From contig JBFGCT010000009.1 of NCBI GenBank assembly GCA_041581055.1, positions 1 to 43,074 on the forward strand: a stretch of DNA of 43,074 nt. The letters are read 5' to 3'. Under the pieces are notes generated by a model. It was given only the letters and a program-made list of their open reading frames with translations, did not search any database and was not told the origin of the DNA. The position numbers and the translations under genes are program-made. Shown one piece after another: positions 34,041 through 43,074 of this stretch. Each line of letters starts with the position of its first letter. Position 1 is the first letter of the stretch. This DNA is from JBFGCT01 sp041581055 (GTDB lineage Bacteria > Actinomycetota > Acidimicrobiia > Acidimicrobiales > Ilumatobacteraceae).

Positions 34041-34814
34041 TCACCCCGATCGATGGAGGGGATCCTCCATCCACCTGTGCGCGGGAGCCGCGCCGTGGAG
34101 GGGCGACGGGTTGACGAGCGTGCTCGGGGGGCCGGTTGGGACGGCGCTCGCATAGGTCAGCACGAAGTCACCGAACCGGCGCCACCAACCGGAGAACTCA
34201 TCGCCCTCCGCCGCCGTGACCACCAGCGGGCGCCACCCATTCAGATCGCCGGCCGGATCGAGTCGCACCTCGACCGATCGCGTGTCGCGGCGGAGCCCGG
34301 TCCGCAACACCTTGAGTGCGCTCTCCTTGGCCGACCAGACGAGGTTCGCCAGCAGATCGTGCTCGTCGGGCGAGGCGGCCACGAGATCGTGCTCAGCCGG
34401 CGTGAACCAATCGCGTACGAACACCTCCGAGCGGGGCTCGATCAGCTCCAGGTCACAGCCGATCGACATCGTGCCGTGCACGACCGTGCACACCGCCCAG
34501 TCGGCTCGATCGGTCATCGAGATGCTCACGCCGGCCGGCCGGCCGTCGACGAACACCTCCGGCGCGCCGTCGCTCGCGTTGCGGATCACGAGCTCGCGCA
34601 GCGACTCCGGTTCGGAGCTGCGCGACATCGCCAACGCCAGGGTCCGCTTCGCCGTCCACCGGCCGAGCCGGGCCTCGTCGCGGCGCTTCGTGTAGCGGAA
34701 CGACCGGAGGCGGGCCGCCTCCGGTTCGGTGAGCCAGCGGTCGTGGGTCGGGAGGTCGCCCATCCCCACCGCGTGGTACGAAGGCGGGCTGCCGATGTCA
34801 GCCGGGTCCGGCAC
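34041..34814 (-). CDS. Sfp-type 4'-phosphopantetheinyl transferase
   Basis: This 257-residue protein starts at GTG 34814, overlapping the carboxylase gene by 17 nt; ATG 34763 is an alternative start just before G-D-L-P-T-H. The two family motifs are clear: I-G-C-D-L-E-L-I (magnesium-binding Asp and Glu) and V-W-S-A-K-E-S-A-L-K. The enzyme moves phosphopantetheine from CoA to the serine of carrier proteins. As the third gene of the PKS-carboxylase operon it presumably activates the PKS carrier domains, comparable in role to PfaE in PUFA clusters. It could also serve the ACP of the 2,014-residue protein at 3109. Confidence 0.92.
   Translation of the reverse strand: MPDPADIGSPPSYHAVGMGDLPTHDRWLTEPEAARLRSFRYTKRRDEARLGRWTAKRTLALAMSRSSEPESLRELVIRNASDGAPEVFVDGRPAGVSISMTDRADWAVCTVVHGTMSIGCDLELIEPRSEVFVRDWFTPAEHDLVAASPDEHDLLANLVWSAKESALKVLRTGLRRDTRSVEVRLDPAGDLNGWRPLVVTAAEGDEFSGWWRRFGDFVLTYASAVPTGPPSTLVNPSPLHGAAPAHRWMEDPLHRSG
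34052..34071. terminator. Hairpin between convergent amidase and PPTase genes
   Basis: A perfect 8-bp stem, GATGGAGG (34052-34059) and CCTCCATC (34064-34071), encloses a 4-nt loop. It lies 13 nt after the amidase stop and inside the last codons of the PPTase gene. It is a good candidate for ending amidase transcription; no T-tract is present. Confidence 0.5.
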
Positions 34815-37800
34815 GTTCGATCCCTCGCTCGACCGCGTCGATCAGGTACGGGCGCAGCTCGCCGGGCGGGATGATCGCGTCGACCGAGCCGACCCGTGCC
34901 GCCCGCTGGATGTTGTGGATCGCGTCGAACTCGTCGGCGACCTCGCCGAGCTTCTCGGCGTGCGCCTCCTCGCGCCGGGCCGCGAGGTCGCGGACGAGCC
35001 GCGCGCGCTCGGCGCCCTCGGCGACCGCTACGGCCTCTTCCAGCTCGCGCACCCGCTTGTCGGCGGCGGCCCGGGCGTTGACCTCGCGGGCGAAGACGAC
35101 GGCCGCGGCGGGCGCGCCGCCGATCACCGAGGCGTGCGACCCCTCGATCGCGGCGACCTCGAAGTTGTCGTTGAGTGCGCCCGAGAACACCACGAACGCA
35201 CCACCGTGGTAACGCGAGACGACGCAGAACACGATCGGGCCGTCGAAGTTGACGACCGCCCGACCGATCTCGGCCCCGAACTCCAACTGCCGCTCGCGCA
35301 TCGACTCCGGTGATCCGTCGAAGCCCGACAGGTTGGCCAGCACGACCAGCGGCCGGTTCCCGCTTGCCGCATTGATCGACCGGGCGACCTTTCGTGAGCC
35401 TTCGGGAAACAACGTGCCCGACGTCCAGTGGTCAGGTCCGTCGGCCGGCACGAGGCCCGACCGGGGCAGGTTCTTGGACTCGAACCCGATCATCGCGACC
35501 GGGCGACCGCCGAGGAACGCATCCCACACGACCGGCACCTCGGCGTTGCGCATGCCGAACCACCGCTCCAACGTCGGATGATCCTGATCAACCACCGCCG
35601 CCATCACCCGGCGGATCTCGAAGGGCTGCTTGCGACCGGGGTTGGTCGTCTCGTCGAACACATCGCCCACCGTTGCGAAATGGCCGCCGTGATGTGCGCC
35701 GCGGACATCGCGGTCGCTGAGATCAGACGTGTCGGCGGGTCGGGCCCACCGCTCGCCGGGCTCGACGTACGTGTACTCGTAGTGCTGGAGCAGCAGTCGA
35801 CACGCGGCGGGAAGATCGCGGGCGAAGTACTGGGCCTGACCGTTCGGACCCATGATCCGCTCGTACCCGCCGATGCCGACGTTGTCCTCGGCGGACACCC
35901 CACCGGAGAAGTCGAGCGCGTCCTTGCCGGTGAGCACCATCGCGCTGTCAGGCAGCATCACCAGGATGCCCCTGGTGTGCATGAGCATTGTCGCCTCGGC
36001 GTTCCAGTACGGCTGCGCTCCGACGTTGATACCGGTGACGACGACATTGACCTCGCCGCCGCGCTGCGTGAACTCGATGATGCGCCGGAGGACCCGCGCG
36101 ATCCAGTCCATGTTCTCGCTCCCGCTCTCCATCGAGATGAGCGCACCGGCGGACACGGCGAACCACTCGACGGGAAGACCGAGCTCGTCGGCGAGGTCGA
36201 ACGCGGCGTTGATCCGGCTGCACTCCGGCTCGGCGAGGCTGCCCATGCCGCGAGTCGGGTCGCCGATCAAGACCACCCGCCGCATCCCCTCCGGGTACCG
36301 CTCGGTCCGGTTCGTCACGATCCCGACGACGACGTTGGCGACGTTCCCACCCGGCGGTCGCTCGACCGGCACGAGCCTGGCGATGTCGTCGCCGAAGTCG
36401 TATTCGAGGAACGCTCCGGGCGGGATGCCGTCTCGCGCGTCGTCGGACGGCGCGAGCATTCGGACCAGCTCGTACGGATAGGTGAGCCCCCGCTGGCGGA
36501 GGCGGACGACGTTCTGTTCGTACGCCTGGAGCGGCCGGATCGGCTCGGTCGACGGCTGGCGCACCGTCAGTCGGACCTCGCTCCCGCTCGGATTGCTCGC
36601 CTCGAGCATCATCCGCGGGGCATCGTCCTTCGTCCCGAAGCGAGCGAGCACCTCGACCTTCTGGATCCCGAGGCCGACGGTATCGGGGGTCAACCGCTCG
36701 ACCAGCGCGGCGATGTCGTCGTTGGCGAGATCGAGCACCGGCCACACGTAGAGGATCACCCGGTTCGACTGGAGCCGCTTCGACGCCGGACGGTGGGCCT
36801 GGAATCGGCGGATCACGCCGAGCACCTGGTTGATCACCCGTTCGGCCTCCGGCAGCCGGACGATCTTGCCGTCACCATCACGGAGCGGTGTCAGGTCGCG
36901 TACCTCGGCGAGCGCGAACAGGCGCTCGTCGCGTGCGTTCTCCCGTGCCGCGCCGTGGAAGACGTAGACATCCTCGGTCGTCGGTATCCGCTGAACGTCG
37001 AACTCGGTCAGCCGCCACAGCTCGAGCCGTTTGCCCATCATCGGATGGAGATCGCGGTACAGCGTTTCCTCGCGGTAGCCACCCTCGCCGTCGGGGCGGA
37101 ACGTGAAGTGCATCACGCGCGACGCGCCGGCGCCGGAGCTCGCGTTGGGCTGCGCCACCGCCACCACGATCCGGCGGAGGGCGAACCGGCCAAGCGTCGA
37201 GGCGAGCACCGCCTCGATGTCGTCGCGCAACCGGTCGGCGTCCGACGTCGGATCGGCCCGCCACGCGTAGATGTCCAGCGCGATGTCGTGATCGGGGTCG
37301 ACCGATTCGACGAGTGGGACGAGCTCGGCCGTCGCCCGCTCCAGCTCGCCGCTGTCGATGTGGGTCGCGATCACCTGAATCCGGCGATCCTCGTGGTCGT
37401 ATTCGGCCGATGCGTAGCGCCGCCTCCCGACGTCGGCCACCGAGATGTTCACCAGCCCCCGGATGCGGTAATAGCGCCGCATCATCACTTCGAGCATCGC
37501 TCCCTGCAGCGTGGGTGACGCGCCGAGGAACCGGTGGGACAGCCACTTCTTGAGCGGCTGTGGGCAGGCGACCAGCGCGTCGACATGAGCCGCGCGCTCA
37601 CCGGCGGGCAGCTCCTCGGTCAGCGCGTCGAGGTCGGCGTCGGCGGCCTCCAGCACCCGGTCTCGGACCCCGGCGAGGAACGGTTCGTCGAAGACGCGAT
37701 AACCGAGCTCGTGTGACAGGTCGTGGATCGCCGGATAACGGCCCCGGGTCTCGTCGACGACGCGATCGAGCAGCCGGCGCAGCGACTCGTCGCCCCCGGC

Positions 37801-40338
37801 CGGGACGTTCTCGAGGCGGTGGTCCAAGATGGTGCGCACCGACGCCAGCTGATCCTGCATCCGGTGCTGGGAGACGACGATGCGGTAGAGCGCGACGTCG
37901 AGCGGCGAACCCGGTTCGAGGCTGTCGACGCCGAAGTGGCGCAATGTCTTCTTCAACTGCTCGACGAACCGCTCGGGTAGCTCGCTCCCGCGCGACTCGG
38001 GGTGCCGTAGATAGTCGAACAGGTACTCCTCGGTGCTGCGCCGGCTGAGCTCGGAGAGGTCGTCGTCGTCGGTGTCGGGCTCGCGCCGGAACAGGGCGAT
38101 GACGTCGGCGAAGATCTCGAGGAGCCCGTCCTCGCGCCGGCGCACCTCGTCGGGGTCGAGCAGGTCCGAGCACGGCGTGATGCCGACGCTTGTCATCGAG
38201 GCGACCAGCTGTGGATCGACATCGAACCCGAGCAGCATCTGGTGGGTCGCGTCGAGCACGTGGCGGCAGCGATCGTGGGCGACGTCGTTGGGCGCGGCGA
38301 TTCCGGCGAAGTCGACGCGATCGCCGGACACCGCCGACTCGGTACCGGTCGGCCGGATCTTCAGCAGGGGCGCGCCCGCCCCGACCTGGGCGTTGACCGG
38401 CACGTACACGTCGTCGACGACACCTGCGAACTCGGCCTCGATCGCGGTCTCCATCTTCATCGCCTCGATTACCATCAGGCGGTCCTTCGCCTCGACCTCG
38501 TCGCCCGCAGAGACGTCGATCGACACCACGACCGCCGGCGCCGGCGCACGCACGATGCCGCCCTCGTCGTGGGTGATGCGATGGGGGTACCCATCGACCT
38601 CGACGAGATGGGTGACCCCGTGCGAGTTCGCCAGCGCGCGATAGAGCCGATCGCCGATCTCGAGCCGGATCCCCGCCCGTCCGAGGTCGTCCCGCCGCAC
38701 CTCGACCGATCGTCCGTCGAGTTCTACCCGGTAGCGATCGGGCGAGAGTCGGAACACCGAGACGGCGTAGCTCTCCCCACGGGAGCGGAGGTTGACCTTC
38801 CGGCCGATCGCCGTGTCGACGTGCGGCCGGCCGCGCAGCGCCGACCCGCGGAATTGGCGTCGCTCGGCAGCCATCCGGTCGCGGTACGACTCGATCGCGG
38901 CGGTCACGAGGGCGACGTCCGCGTGCTGGCTCGGCCGCTGGCGCCCCTCGGCCATCATCCGGTCGACCCACCCAACGTCGGCCGTCGCGTCGATCACCTC
39001 GGGTTCGCCGAGCAGGCCCTGCAGGAACGCCTTGTTGCTCGTGCCGCCGCGGATCGCGATCGCCGTCTCGCCGAGACCGCGGCGGAGCCGCGCCAGCGCC
39101 TCGGCGCGGTCGTGGCCGAACGCGATGACCTTGGCGATCATCGAGTCGAACTCGGCCGCGATCTCGTCACCCTCCTCGACCCCGTTGTCGATCCGCAAGC
39201 CGGGTCCCGTCGGCAGGCGCAACAGTTCGATCATCCCCGGTGACGGCGCGAACCCGGCGTCGGGGTCCTCGGCGTTGACCCGGGCCTCGATGGCGTGGCC
39301 GACGGTCGGGGGCGGGTCGCCCTCGAGCAACCCTCCCGATGCGACGTGAATCTGAAGCTTCACCATGTCGACGCTGGTCGTGAGCTCTGTGACGGGGTGC
39401 TCGACCTGCAGCCGCGCGTTGACCTCCATGAAACAGAACTGGCCGGTCGACGGGTCGAACAGGAATTCGACGGTCCCCGCGTTCTCGTACCGAGCGGACG
39501 CCCCGAGGCGCACCGCCGCCTCCCGCACCTCCCTGTCCTGGGCGGGCGTCAGCGACGGCGACGGCGACTCCTCCAGCAGCTTCTGATTGCGTCGCTGGAC
39601 GCTGCAGTCGCGCACGCCGACCGCCCAGACCGTGCCGGCCGAGTCGCCGATGATCTGGACCTCGATGTGCTTGGCCCGCGGGACGAGCGTCTCCAGGAAC
39701 ACGGCGTCGTTGCCGAACGCGTTGCGTGCCTCGCTCCGGGCAGACGGGAACGCGACATCGAGCTCCTCGGCCGCGGTGACCCGCCGGATGCCCCGGCCGC
39801 CGCCGCCGGCGGTCGCTTTGATCAGGAGGGGATAGCCGAGCCGCGCGCCGTGGACCCGAGCGTCCTCGACCGTGTTGACCGCACCGCCGCTCCACGGCGC
39901 GACCGGCACGTCGGACGCCTCGGCGACCAGCTTCGACGTGATCTTGTCGCCAAGGTGGCGCATCACGTCCGACGACGGCCCGATGAAGACGATTCCGAGC
40001 CGTTCGCACATCGCCGCGAAATCGGGGTGTTCGGCGACGAATCCCCAACCGACCCAGGCGGCATCGGCACCGGTCCGCACGAGCGCCTCCTCCAGGCGCC
40101 GGTAGTCGAGGTAACCGACTTGGCGGTTGCCGTGCTCGTCGGTGAACGTGGCCGCGCCGAGCGAATAGGACTCGTCAGCGCGGCGCACGAACATCGCCCG
40201 CCGATCGGGTTCCGTGTAGAGCGCGATCGTCGTCAGGTCGGTGCCCTTTGCCCCGTTGTACTCCTGAACCGCGTTGATCAGCCGCATGGCCGGCTCCCCG
40301 CGGTTGACGATCGCGATGCGCTCGAAGGTCCGAACCAT
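34798..40338 (-). CDS. Single-chain acyl-CoA carboxylase (BC, BCCP, middle region, CT)
   Basis: This 1,846-residue protein starts at ATG 40338 (M-V-R-T-F-E-R-I-A-I-V-N-R-G-E), 5 nt after the PKS stop. Biotin carboxylase spans about 1-450: A-T-A-G-G-G-G-R-G-I-R ATP loop and E-V-N-A-R-L-Q-V-E-H-P-V-T. The biotinyl domain is at about 595-662, with Lys628 in E-A-M-K-M-E-T as biotinylation site. About 550 residues of a middle region follow, comparable in position to the central domain of eukaryotic ACC. The carboxyltransferase runs from about 1220 to 1846 (G-D-P-T-R-G-M-G-S-L-A-E-P; later F-S-G-A-L-N-D-N). It should make malonyl-CoA or a methyl-branched analogue from acyl-CoA, bicarbonate and ATP. 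Bacteria usually split these parts over several subunits, so the one-chain layout with a large middle is notable. The operon position suggests a dedicated extender-unit supply for the PKS. Confidence 0.92.
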   Translation of the reverse strand: MVRTFERIAIVNRGEPAMRLINAVQEYNGAKGTDLTTIALYTEPDRRAMFVRRADESYSLGAATFTDEHGNRQVGYLDYRRLEEALVRTGADAAWVGWGFVAEHPDFAAMCERLGIVFIGPSSDVMRHLGDKITSKLVAEASDVPVAPWSGGAVNTVEDARVHGARLGYPLLIKATAGGGGRGIRRVTAAEELDVAFPSARSEARNAFGNDAVFLETLVPRAKHIEVQIIGDSAGTVWAVGVRDCSVQRRNQKLLEESPSPSLTPAQDREVREAAVRLGASARYENAGTVEFLFDPSTGQFCFMEVNARLQVEHPVTELTTSVDMVKLQIHVASGGLLEGDPPPTVGHAIEARVNAEDPDAGFAPSPGMIELLRLPTGPGLRIDNGVEEGDEIAAEFDSMIAKVIAFGHDRAEALARLRRGLGETAIAIRGGTSNKAFLQGLLGEPEVIDATADVGWVDRMMAEGRQRPSQHADVALVTAAIESYRDRMAAERRQFRGSALRGRPHVDTAIGRKVNLRSRGESYAVSVFRLSPDRYRVELDGRSVEVRRDDLGRAGIRLEIGDRLYRALANSHGVTHLVEVDGYPHRITHDEGGIVRAPAPAVVVSIDVSAGDEVEAKDRLMVIEAMKMETAIEAEFAGVVDDVYVPVNAQVGAGAPLLKIRPTGTESAVSGDRVDFAGIAAPNDVAHDRCRHVLDATHQMLLGFDVDPQLVASMTSVGITPCSDLLDPDEVRRREDGLLEIFADVIALFRREPDTDDDDLSELSRRSTEEYLFDYLRHPESRGSELPERFVEQLKKTLRHFGVDSLEPGSPLDVALYRIVVSQHRMQDQLASVRTILDHRLENVPAGGDESLRRLLDRVVDETRGRYPAIHDLSHELGYRVFDEPFLAGVRDRVLEAADADLDALTEELPAGERAAHVDALVACPQPLKKWLSHRFLGASPTLQGAMLEVMMRRYYRIRGLVNISVADVGRRRYASAEYDHEDRRIQVIATHIDSGELERATAELVPLVESVDPDHDIALDIYAWRADPTSDADRLRDDIEAVLASTLGRFALRRIVVAVAQPNASSGAGASRVMHFTFRPDGEGGYREETLYRDLHPMMGKRLELWRLTEFDVQRIPTTEDVYVFHGAARENARDERLFALAEVRDLTPLRDGDGKIVRLPEAERVINQVLGVIRRFQAHRPASKRLQSNRVILYVWPVLDLANDDIAALVERLTPDTVGLGIQKVEVLARFGTKDDAPRMMLEASNPSGSEVRLTVRQPSTEPIRPLQAYEQNVVRLRQRGLTYPYELVRMLAPSDDARDGIPPGAFLEYDFGDDIARLVPVERPPGGNVANVVVGIVTNRTERYPEGMRRVVLIGDPTRGMGSLAEPECSRINAAFDLADELGLPVEWFAVSAGALISMESGSENMDWIARVLRRIIEFTQRGGEVNVVVTGINVGAQPYWNAEATMLMHTRGILVMLPDSAMVLTGKDALDFSGGVSAEDNVGIGGYERIMGPNGQAQYFARDLPAACRLLLQHYEYTYVEPGERWARPADTSDLSDRDVRGAHHGGHFATVGDVFDETTNPGRKQPFEIRRVMAAVVDQDHPTLERWFGMRNAEVPVVWDAFLGGRPVAMIGFESKNLPRSGLVPADGPDHWTSGTLFPEGSRKVARSINAASGNRPLVVLANLSGFDGSPESMRERQLEFGAEIGRAVVNFDGPIVFCVVSRYHGGAFVVFSGALNDNFEVAAIEGSHASVIGGAPAAAVVFAREVNARAAADKRVRELEEAVAVAEGAERARLVRDLAARREEAHAEKLGEVADEFDAIHNIQRAARVGSVDAIIPPGELRPYLIDAVERGIERAGPG

Positions 40339-40343
40339 GCCGG

Positions 40344-43074
40344 TCAATCCTGGTCGATCATCGCCCGGCGCAACGGCACGACCTGTTCGTCGGCGAGGGA
40401 ACCGGGCAGCCGCACCGTCCGGTATCCCTCCAGCCGCAGCACGACCCGTCCGTCGGCGTCGACGACCGCGGCCTCGAACGAACCGTCGTCGAGCGGCGTG
40501 ACGACAGAGAACCGCGCGCCGGCCGACGACTCCGTACCCGACGAGAGGACGACTCGACCGACATGCATCGGCAGCGCCATCGCACCGGTCGTGCCGATCT
40601 CCCATACCCCCGCGGTCTGGAAGCAGAGCTCGGTCAACCGGGGCGACGTGACCAACGGCGCGTCAGCGGGGTGCTGGTTCGGCGGGAGCTCGCCGACCAT
40701 CTCTCCGACCACATCGTCGCCGTCGTGCGATGCCCCCGCCATCACCTGGTAGGCGGGCCCGTGGAAGTAGATCGCGTAGATCTCCTCCGGCGTCGCCGCG
40801 GGCGCTCCGGGTCGCGGCGGCGCGGTGCGCGCCGCCTCGACCGGTTCGGTCGCCAGCCGCACCCGCCCGGTGAAGTGGACCGTCCGTTGCGGTTCCTCCT
40901 GATTGGCGAGCACTCGCTCACCGACGAGCACGCACTCGGCGACGACGTCCTCGTCGGCGGCGAGGTATTGCGCCGAGATGTGAAGCGTGCGCGCCTCGTC
41001 GCGGTAGAACTTGAGCGGGGCGAGGAAGTCGACGTCCTCGACGGCGACGACATGCCGACGCGGGAAGGCGAGGCTCGCAACCTGCGCGAACAGCTCGATG
41101 CCCATCACGCCCGGCAGCACCGGTGTCCCGTCGATCCGGTGATCGTCGAGGAACGGCTGGTCGGCCGGATCGAGCGTGGCGGTGACCACGAGGCCGTCGC
41201 TCATGGTGACGCCGACGACCTGCGTCAGCAGCGGATAGCCCGCGAGCGCCTCGTCGAGCACGGTCGTGTCGAGCCCGCCCGTGTCGTGCAGCTCGTCCAC
41301 CAGGACGCCCAACCGCCGTGCGGCGAGCATCTCTCGTGTCGAACCGTCGCCGGTCAGCTCGCGCCGCACGATGGGGATCCCGGCCGCGGCGGGCAGCATG
41401 TCGATCCCCGCCGCGGCCATCACGGTCGGGATCGAGCCGCGGGTCGCCATCCCGATGTCGCCCCACGCCGTCCAGTCGATCGCCAGGCCGAACGTGCCCG
41501 GACGGCTCACCGGAAGGTTCGCCGTGAACTTGCACAAGAGGTCGTTGGCGGCGCTGTAGTCGGTCTGGCCGCCGTTCCCGAACCGTCCGGCGATCGAGCT
41601 GAACACGACCGTCGAGGCGATCGGGAGCGAGCCGAGGCCCTTCATCAGGTTGAACCATCCGTCGGCCTTGACATCGAAGACCAGGTCGTACTCGCTCGGC
41701 TGCTTGTCCGGCATCAACCGGCTGATCTCCAGGCCGCCGGCGTGCATCAAGACGTCGACCTTGCCGCTGATCTCCGTGATCGCGTCGGTGACGGCCCCCA
41801 TCGCCTCCGGGTCGAGCAGGTTGACGCGGTGGTAGTGCACGGTGCCACCGGCGGTCTCGACCGATTGCACCGCCGACAGGGCCTCGTGCGACCGCTCGAT
41901 CTTGGCCAGCTCCTTGTCGACCATCACCGGTGTGACCTTCTCGCCCCCGGCGCGCAGGCGCTCGAAGATCGTGCGCTTGAGACCGTCACGATCGGTGTCG
42001 AAGGCGACGATGTCAGGGTCGGTGGGATCGGGTTCGGGCACGAGATCGAGCAGGTGGAACGTGCCGCCGGATGCCCGGGCGAGGTCGGCGACGATCGCCG
42101 AGACGATGCTGCCCGCCGCGCCGGTGACCACGAAGACCGAGCCCGGGCCGAACTGGATGCCCGTCGACGTCTCGGGCAGCGGCGTCTCACGGAGGGCGAT
42201 CGTGTAGCGGTGGTCGTCGTGGTGGCCAACCTCGACGATGCCGGGGTCACGAAGCGTTTCCTCGATGATGATGTCGGCCAGTCCGGCGGTCTTGCGGCTC
42301 TTGCCGAAGTCCACCGCCTTGACCAGCGCGTCGGGCCGTTCCCGCTTGAACGCTTTGGTCAACCCGACCACGCCGCCACCCATCGGGGCGGTGGCGCCGT
42401 CGTCGCCGTAGCCGTGGCGCCCGCCGAGGCGGGTGGCGCTGACGAGGAAGCCGCCGCTGCCCCCTACCTGCTCGTAGAGGTGGCGCAGCGTGCGGTAGAG
42501 CAGCTTGACGCGGCGCCGGAGCGCCTCGCGCCACGCGGCGAGGTCGAGCTCTTCGATGGTCGGCTCGACGTCGAGCGCCGCCAACCAATACACGCCCGTG
42601 ACGTCGTCGCCCGCCCGCCAGCCGTCGATGCGCGCGAGGACCTCGTCGGCATCGGGGGCATCGTCGATCAAGAGGACCTCGACGCCGCGCTTGGTGAGCC
42701 GTTCGGCGAGCGCCGCGCCGACACCCCCCTCGTCGACCATGACGACGACGCGGTCGTCCTCGCCGAGCTCGATGCCGGTCGGGACGCACCCGTCGAGCCC
42801 GGGCCGGATCACCGGCGTCGGGATCCGTCGAGCGATGGCGGCGGCTTGCTCGTCGTCGCCGGCGAACACTTCGCCGAGCCGCGGCGCCGCCCCGGGCGCA
42901 CCGGTCGCAGCCTGGGGAGCGGCCGGGGCGTCGAGCCCGGTCGCCCGCTCGTGGACGAAGCCGATCACCGACGCCAGCGTCGGGTAGTCGCGCAGCGACA
43001 GGTTGTCGTCGCGCTCGATCCCGTACCGCTCCCGGATCGCGGCGAACGTCTCGGCCTGCTTCACCGTGTCGATC
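40344..43074 (-). CDS. PUFA-synthase-like type I PKS, C-terminal part (ACP end, KR, DH)
   Basis: The frame is open at the right window edge, so only the last 909 residues are present. The first complete codons read I-D-T-V-K-Q-A-E-T-F-A-A-I-R, followed by L-R-D-Y-P-T-L-A-S-V-I-G-F-V. This is the second half of a carrier protein of the type repeated in PUFA-synthase-like PKSs, here with Thr where the phosphopantetheinylated Ser is expected. A ketoreductase follows (V-V-T-G-A-A-G-S-I-V loop near 42,120; S-S-I-A-G-R-F and Y-S-A-A-N near 41,550-41,610), then a hotdog dehydratase (D-H-R-I-D-G-T-P-V-L-P-G near 41,140). It lacks a terminal thioesterase. It should carry out iterative ketoreduction and dehydration of a growing acyl chain. 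The 5-nt gap to the carboxylase gene shows coupling. Product type (PUFA, polyene or other lipid) cannot be decided without the upstream KS and AT domains. Confidence 0.9.
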   Translation of the reverse strand, partial: IDTVKQAETFAAIRERYGIERDDNLSLRDYPTLASVIGFVHERATGLDAPAAPQAATGAPGAAPRLGEVFAGDDEQAAAIARRIPTPVIRPGLDGCVPTGIELGEDDRVVVMVDEGGVGAALAERLTKRGVEVLLIDDAPDADEVLARIDGWRAGDDVTGVYWLAALDVEPTIEELDLAAWREALRRRVKLLYRTLRHLYEQVGGSGGFLVSATRLGGRHGYGDDGATAPMGGGVVGLTKAFKRERPDALVKAVDFGKSRKTAGLADIIIEETLRDPGIVEVGHHDDHRYTIALRETPLPETSTGIQFGPGSVFVVTGAAGSIVSAIVADLARASGGTFHLLDLVPEPDPTDPDIVAFDTDRDGLKRTIFERLRAGGEKVTPVMVDKELAKIERSHEALSAVQSVETAGGTVHYHRVNLLDPEAMGAVTDAITEISGKVDVLMHAGGLEISRLMPDKQPSEYDLVFDVKADGWFNLMKGLGSLPIASTVVFSSIAGRFGNGGQTDYSAANDLLCKFTANLPVSRPGTFGLAIDWTAWGDIGMATRGSIPTVMAAAGIDMLPAAAGIPIVRRELTGDGSTREMLAARRLGVLVDELHDTGGLDTTVLDEALAGYPLLTQVVGVTMSDGLVVTATLDPADQPFLDDHRIDGTPVLPGVMGIELFAQVASLAFPRRHVVAVEDVDFLAPLKFYRDEARTLHISAQYLAADEDVVAECVLVGERVLANQEEPQRTVHFTGRVRLATEPVEAARTAPPRPGAPAATPEEIYAIYFHGPAYQVMAGASHDGDDVVGEMVGELPPNQHPADAPLVTSPRLTELCFQTAGVWEIGTTGAMALPMHVGRVVLSSGTESSAGARFSVVTPLDDGSFEAAVVDADGRVVLRLEGYRTVRLPGSLADEQVVPLRRAMIDQD

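Noticed and set aside
35428..37518. 696-codon plus-strand frame opposite the carboxylase
   Set aside because: Mirror of conserved carboxylase codons; no recognisable domain.
1..43074. CRISPR array or insertion sequence
   Set aside because: No regularly spaced repeats and no transposase-like protein were seen; the only repeats are those listed.

Overview
This 43-kb window is very GC-rich actinobacterial DNA. The fragment of a DUF222/13E12-type HNH nuclease at the left edge, an F420-type LLM oxidoreductase, frequent GTG starts, many start/stop overlaps and a PUFA-synthase-like PKS suggest an environmental actinobacterium, perhaps of the Acidimicrobiia (Ilumatobacter-like). That placement is inference. 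Coding density is very high, and no gene-free stretch exceeds about 200 bases.

Region 1 (1-3,000) holds the end of an HNH protein and a minus-strand lipase-maturation-factor-like membrane protein with an unusual C-terminal extension. Region 2 (3,109-13,464) is the most striking part. It begins with a single 2,014-residue protein that reads in order: alpha/beta-hydrolase-like domain (nucleophile serine replaced by glycine), catalase-related haem domain, FAD-dependent oxidoreductase, fatty-acyl-AMP ligase, acyl carrier protein, thioesterase. It overlaps a PlsC-type acyltransferase by ATGA, which in turn overlaps a second catalase-like protein. I read this as a lipid-oxidation, activation and transfer line. 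RNase Z and a haem-c/copper monooxygenase lipoprotein follow.

Region 3 (13,484-21,629) carries three SRPBCC lipid-pocket proteins, an LLM oxidoreductase, a hypothetical protein, a cPLA2/patatin-like phospholipase, a class III nucleotide cyclase with a regulatory N-terminus, and a small protein coupled to an HTTM membrane protein. Region 4 (21,639-25,636) is a PadR-ABC-permease operon, apparently driven by a leaderless promoter embedded in a perfect operator palindrome. Region 5 (25,608-34,038) has PutA, two small proteins, tRNA-Arg(CCT), a SLOG-like nucleotide-sensor candidate, a cellulose-synthase-like glycosyltransferase with an exact 69-bp tandem duplication, and an amidase.

Region 6 (34,041-43,074, minus strand) is a coupled operon. 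The C-terminal end of a PUFA-synthase-like PKS (end of ACP, KR, DH; cut by the window edge) is followed 5 nt later by a one-chain acyl-CoA carboxylase (BC, BCCP, large middle region, CT) and then an overlapping Sfp-type phosphopantetheinyl transferase. Together these could supply malonyl-type extender units, condense and reduce them, and activate the carrier proteins. Carrier activation would probably include the ACP of the 2,014-residue protein in region 2. Lipid metabolism is the common theme across the window.
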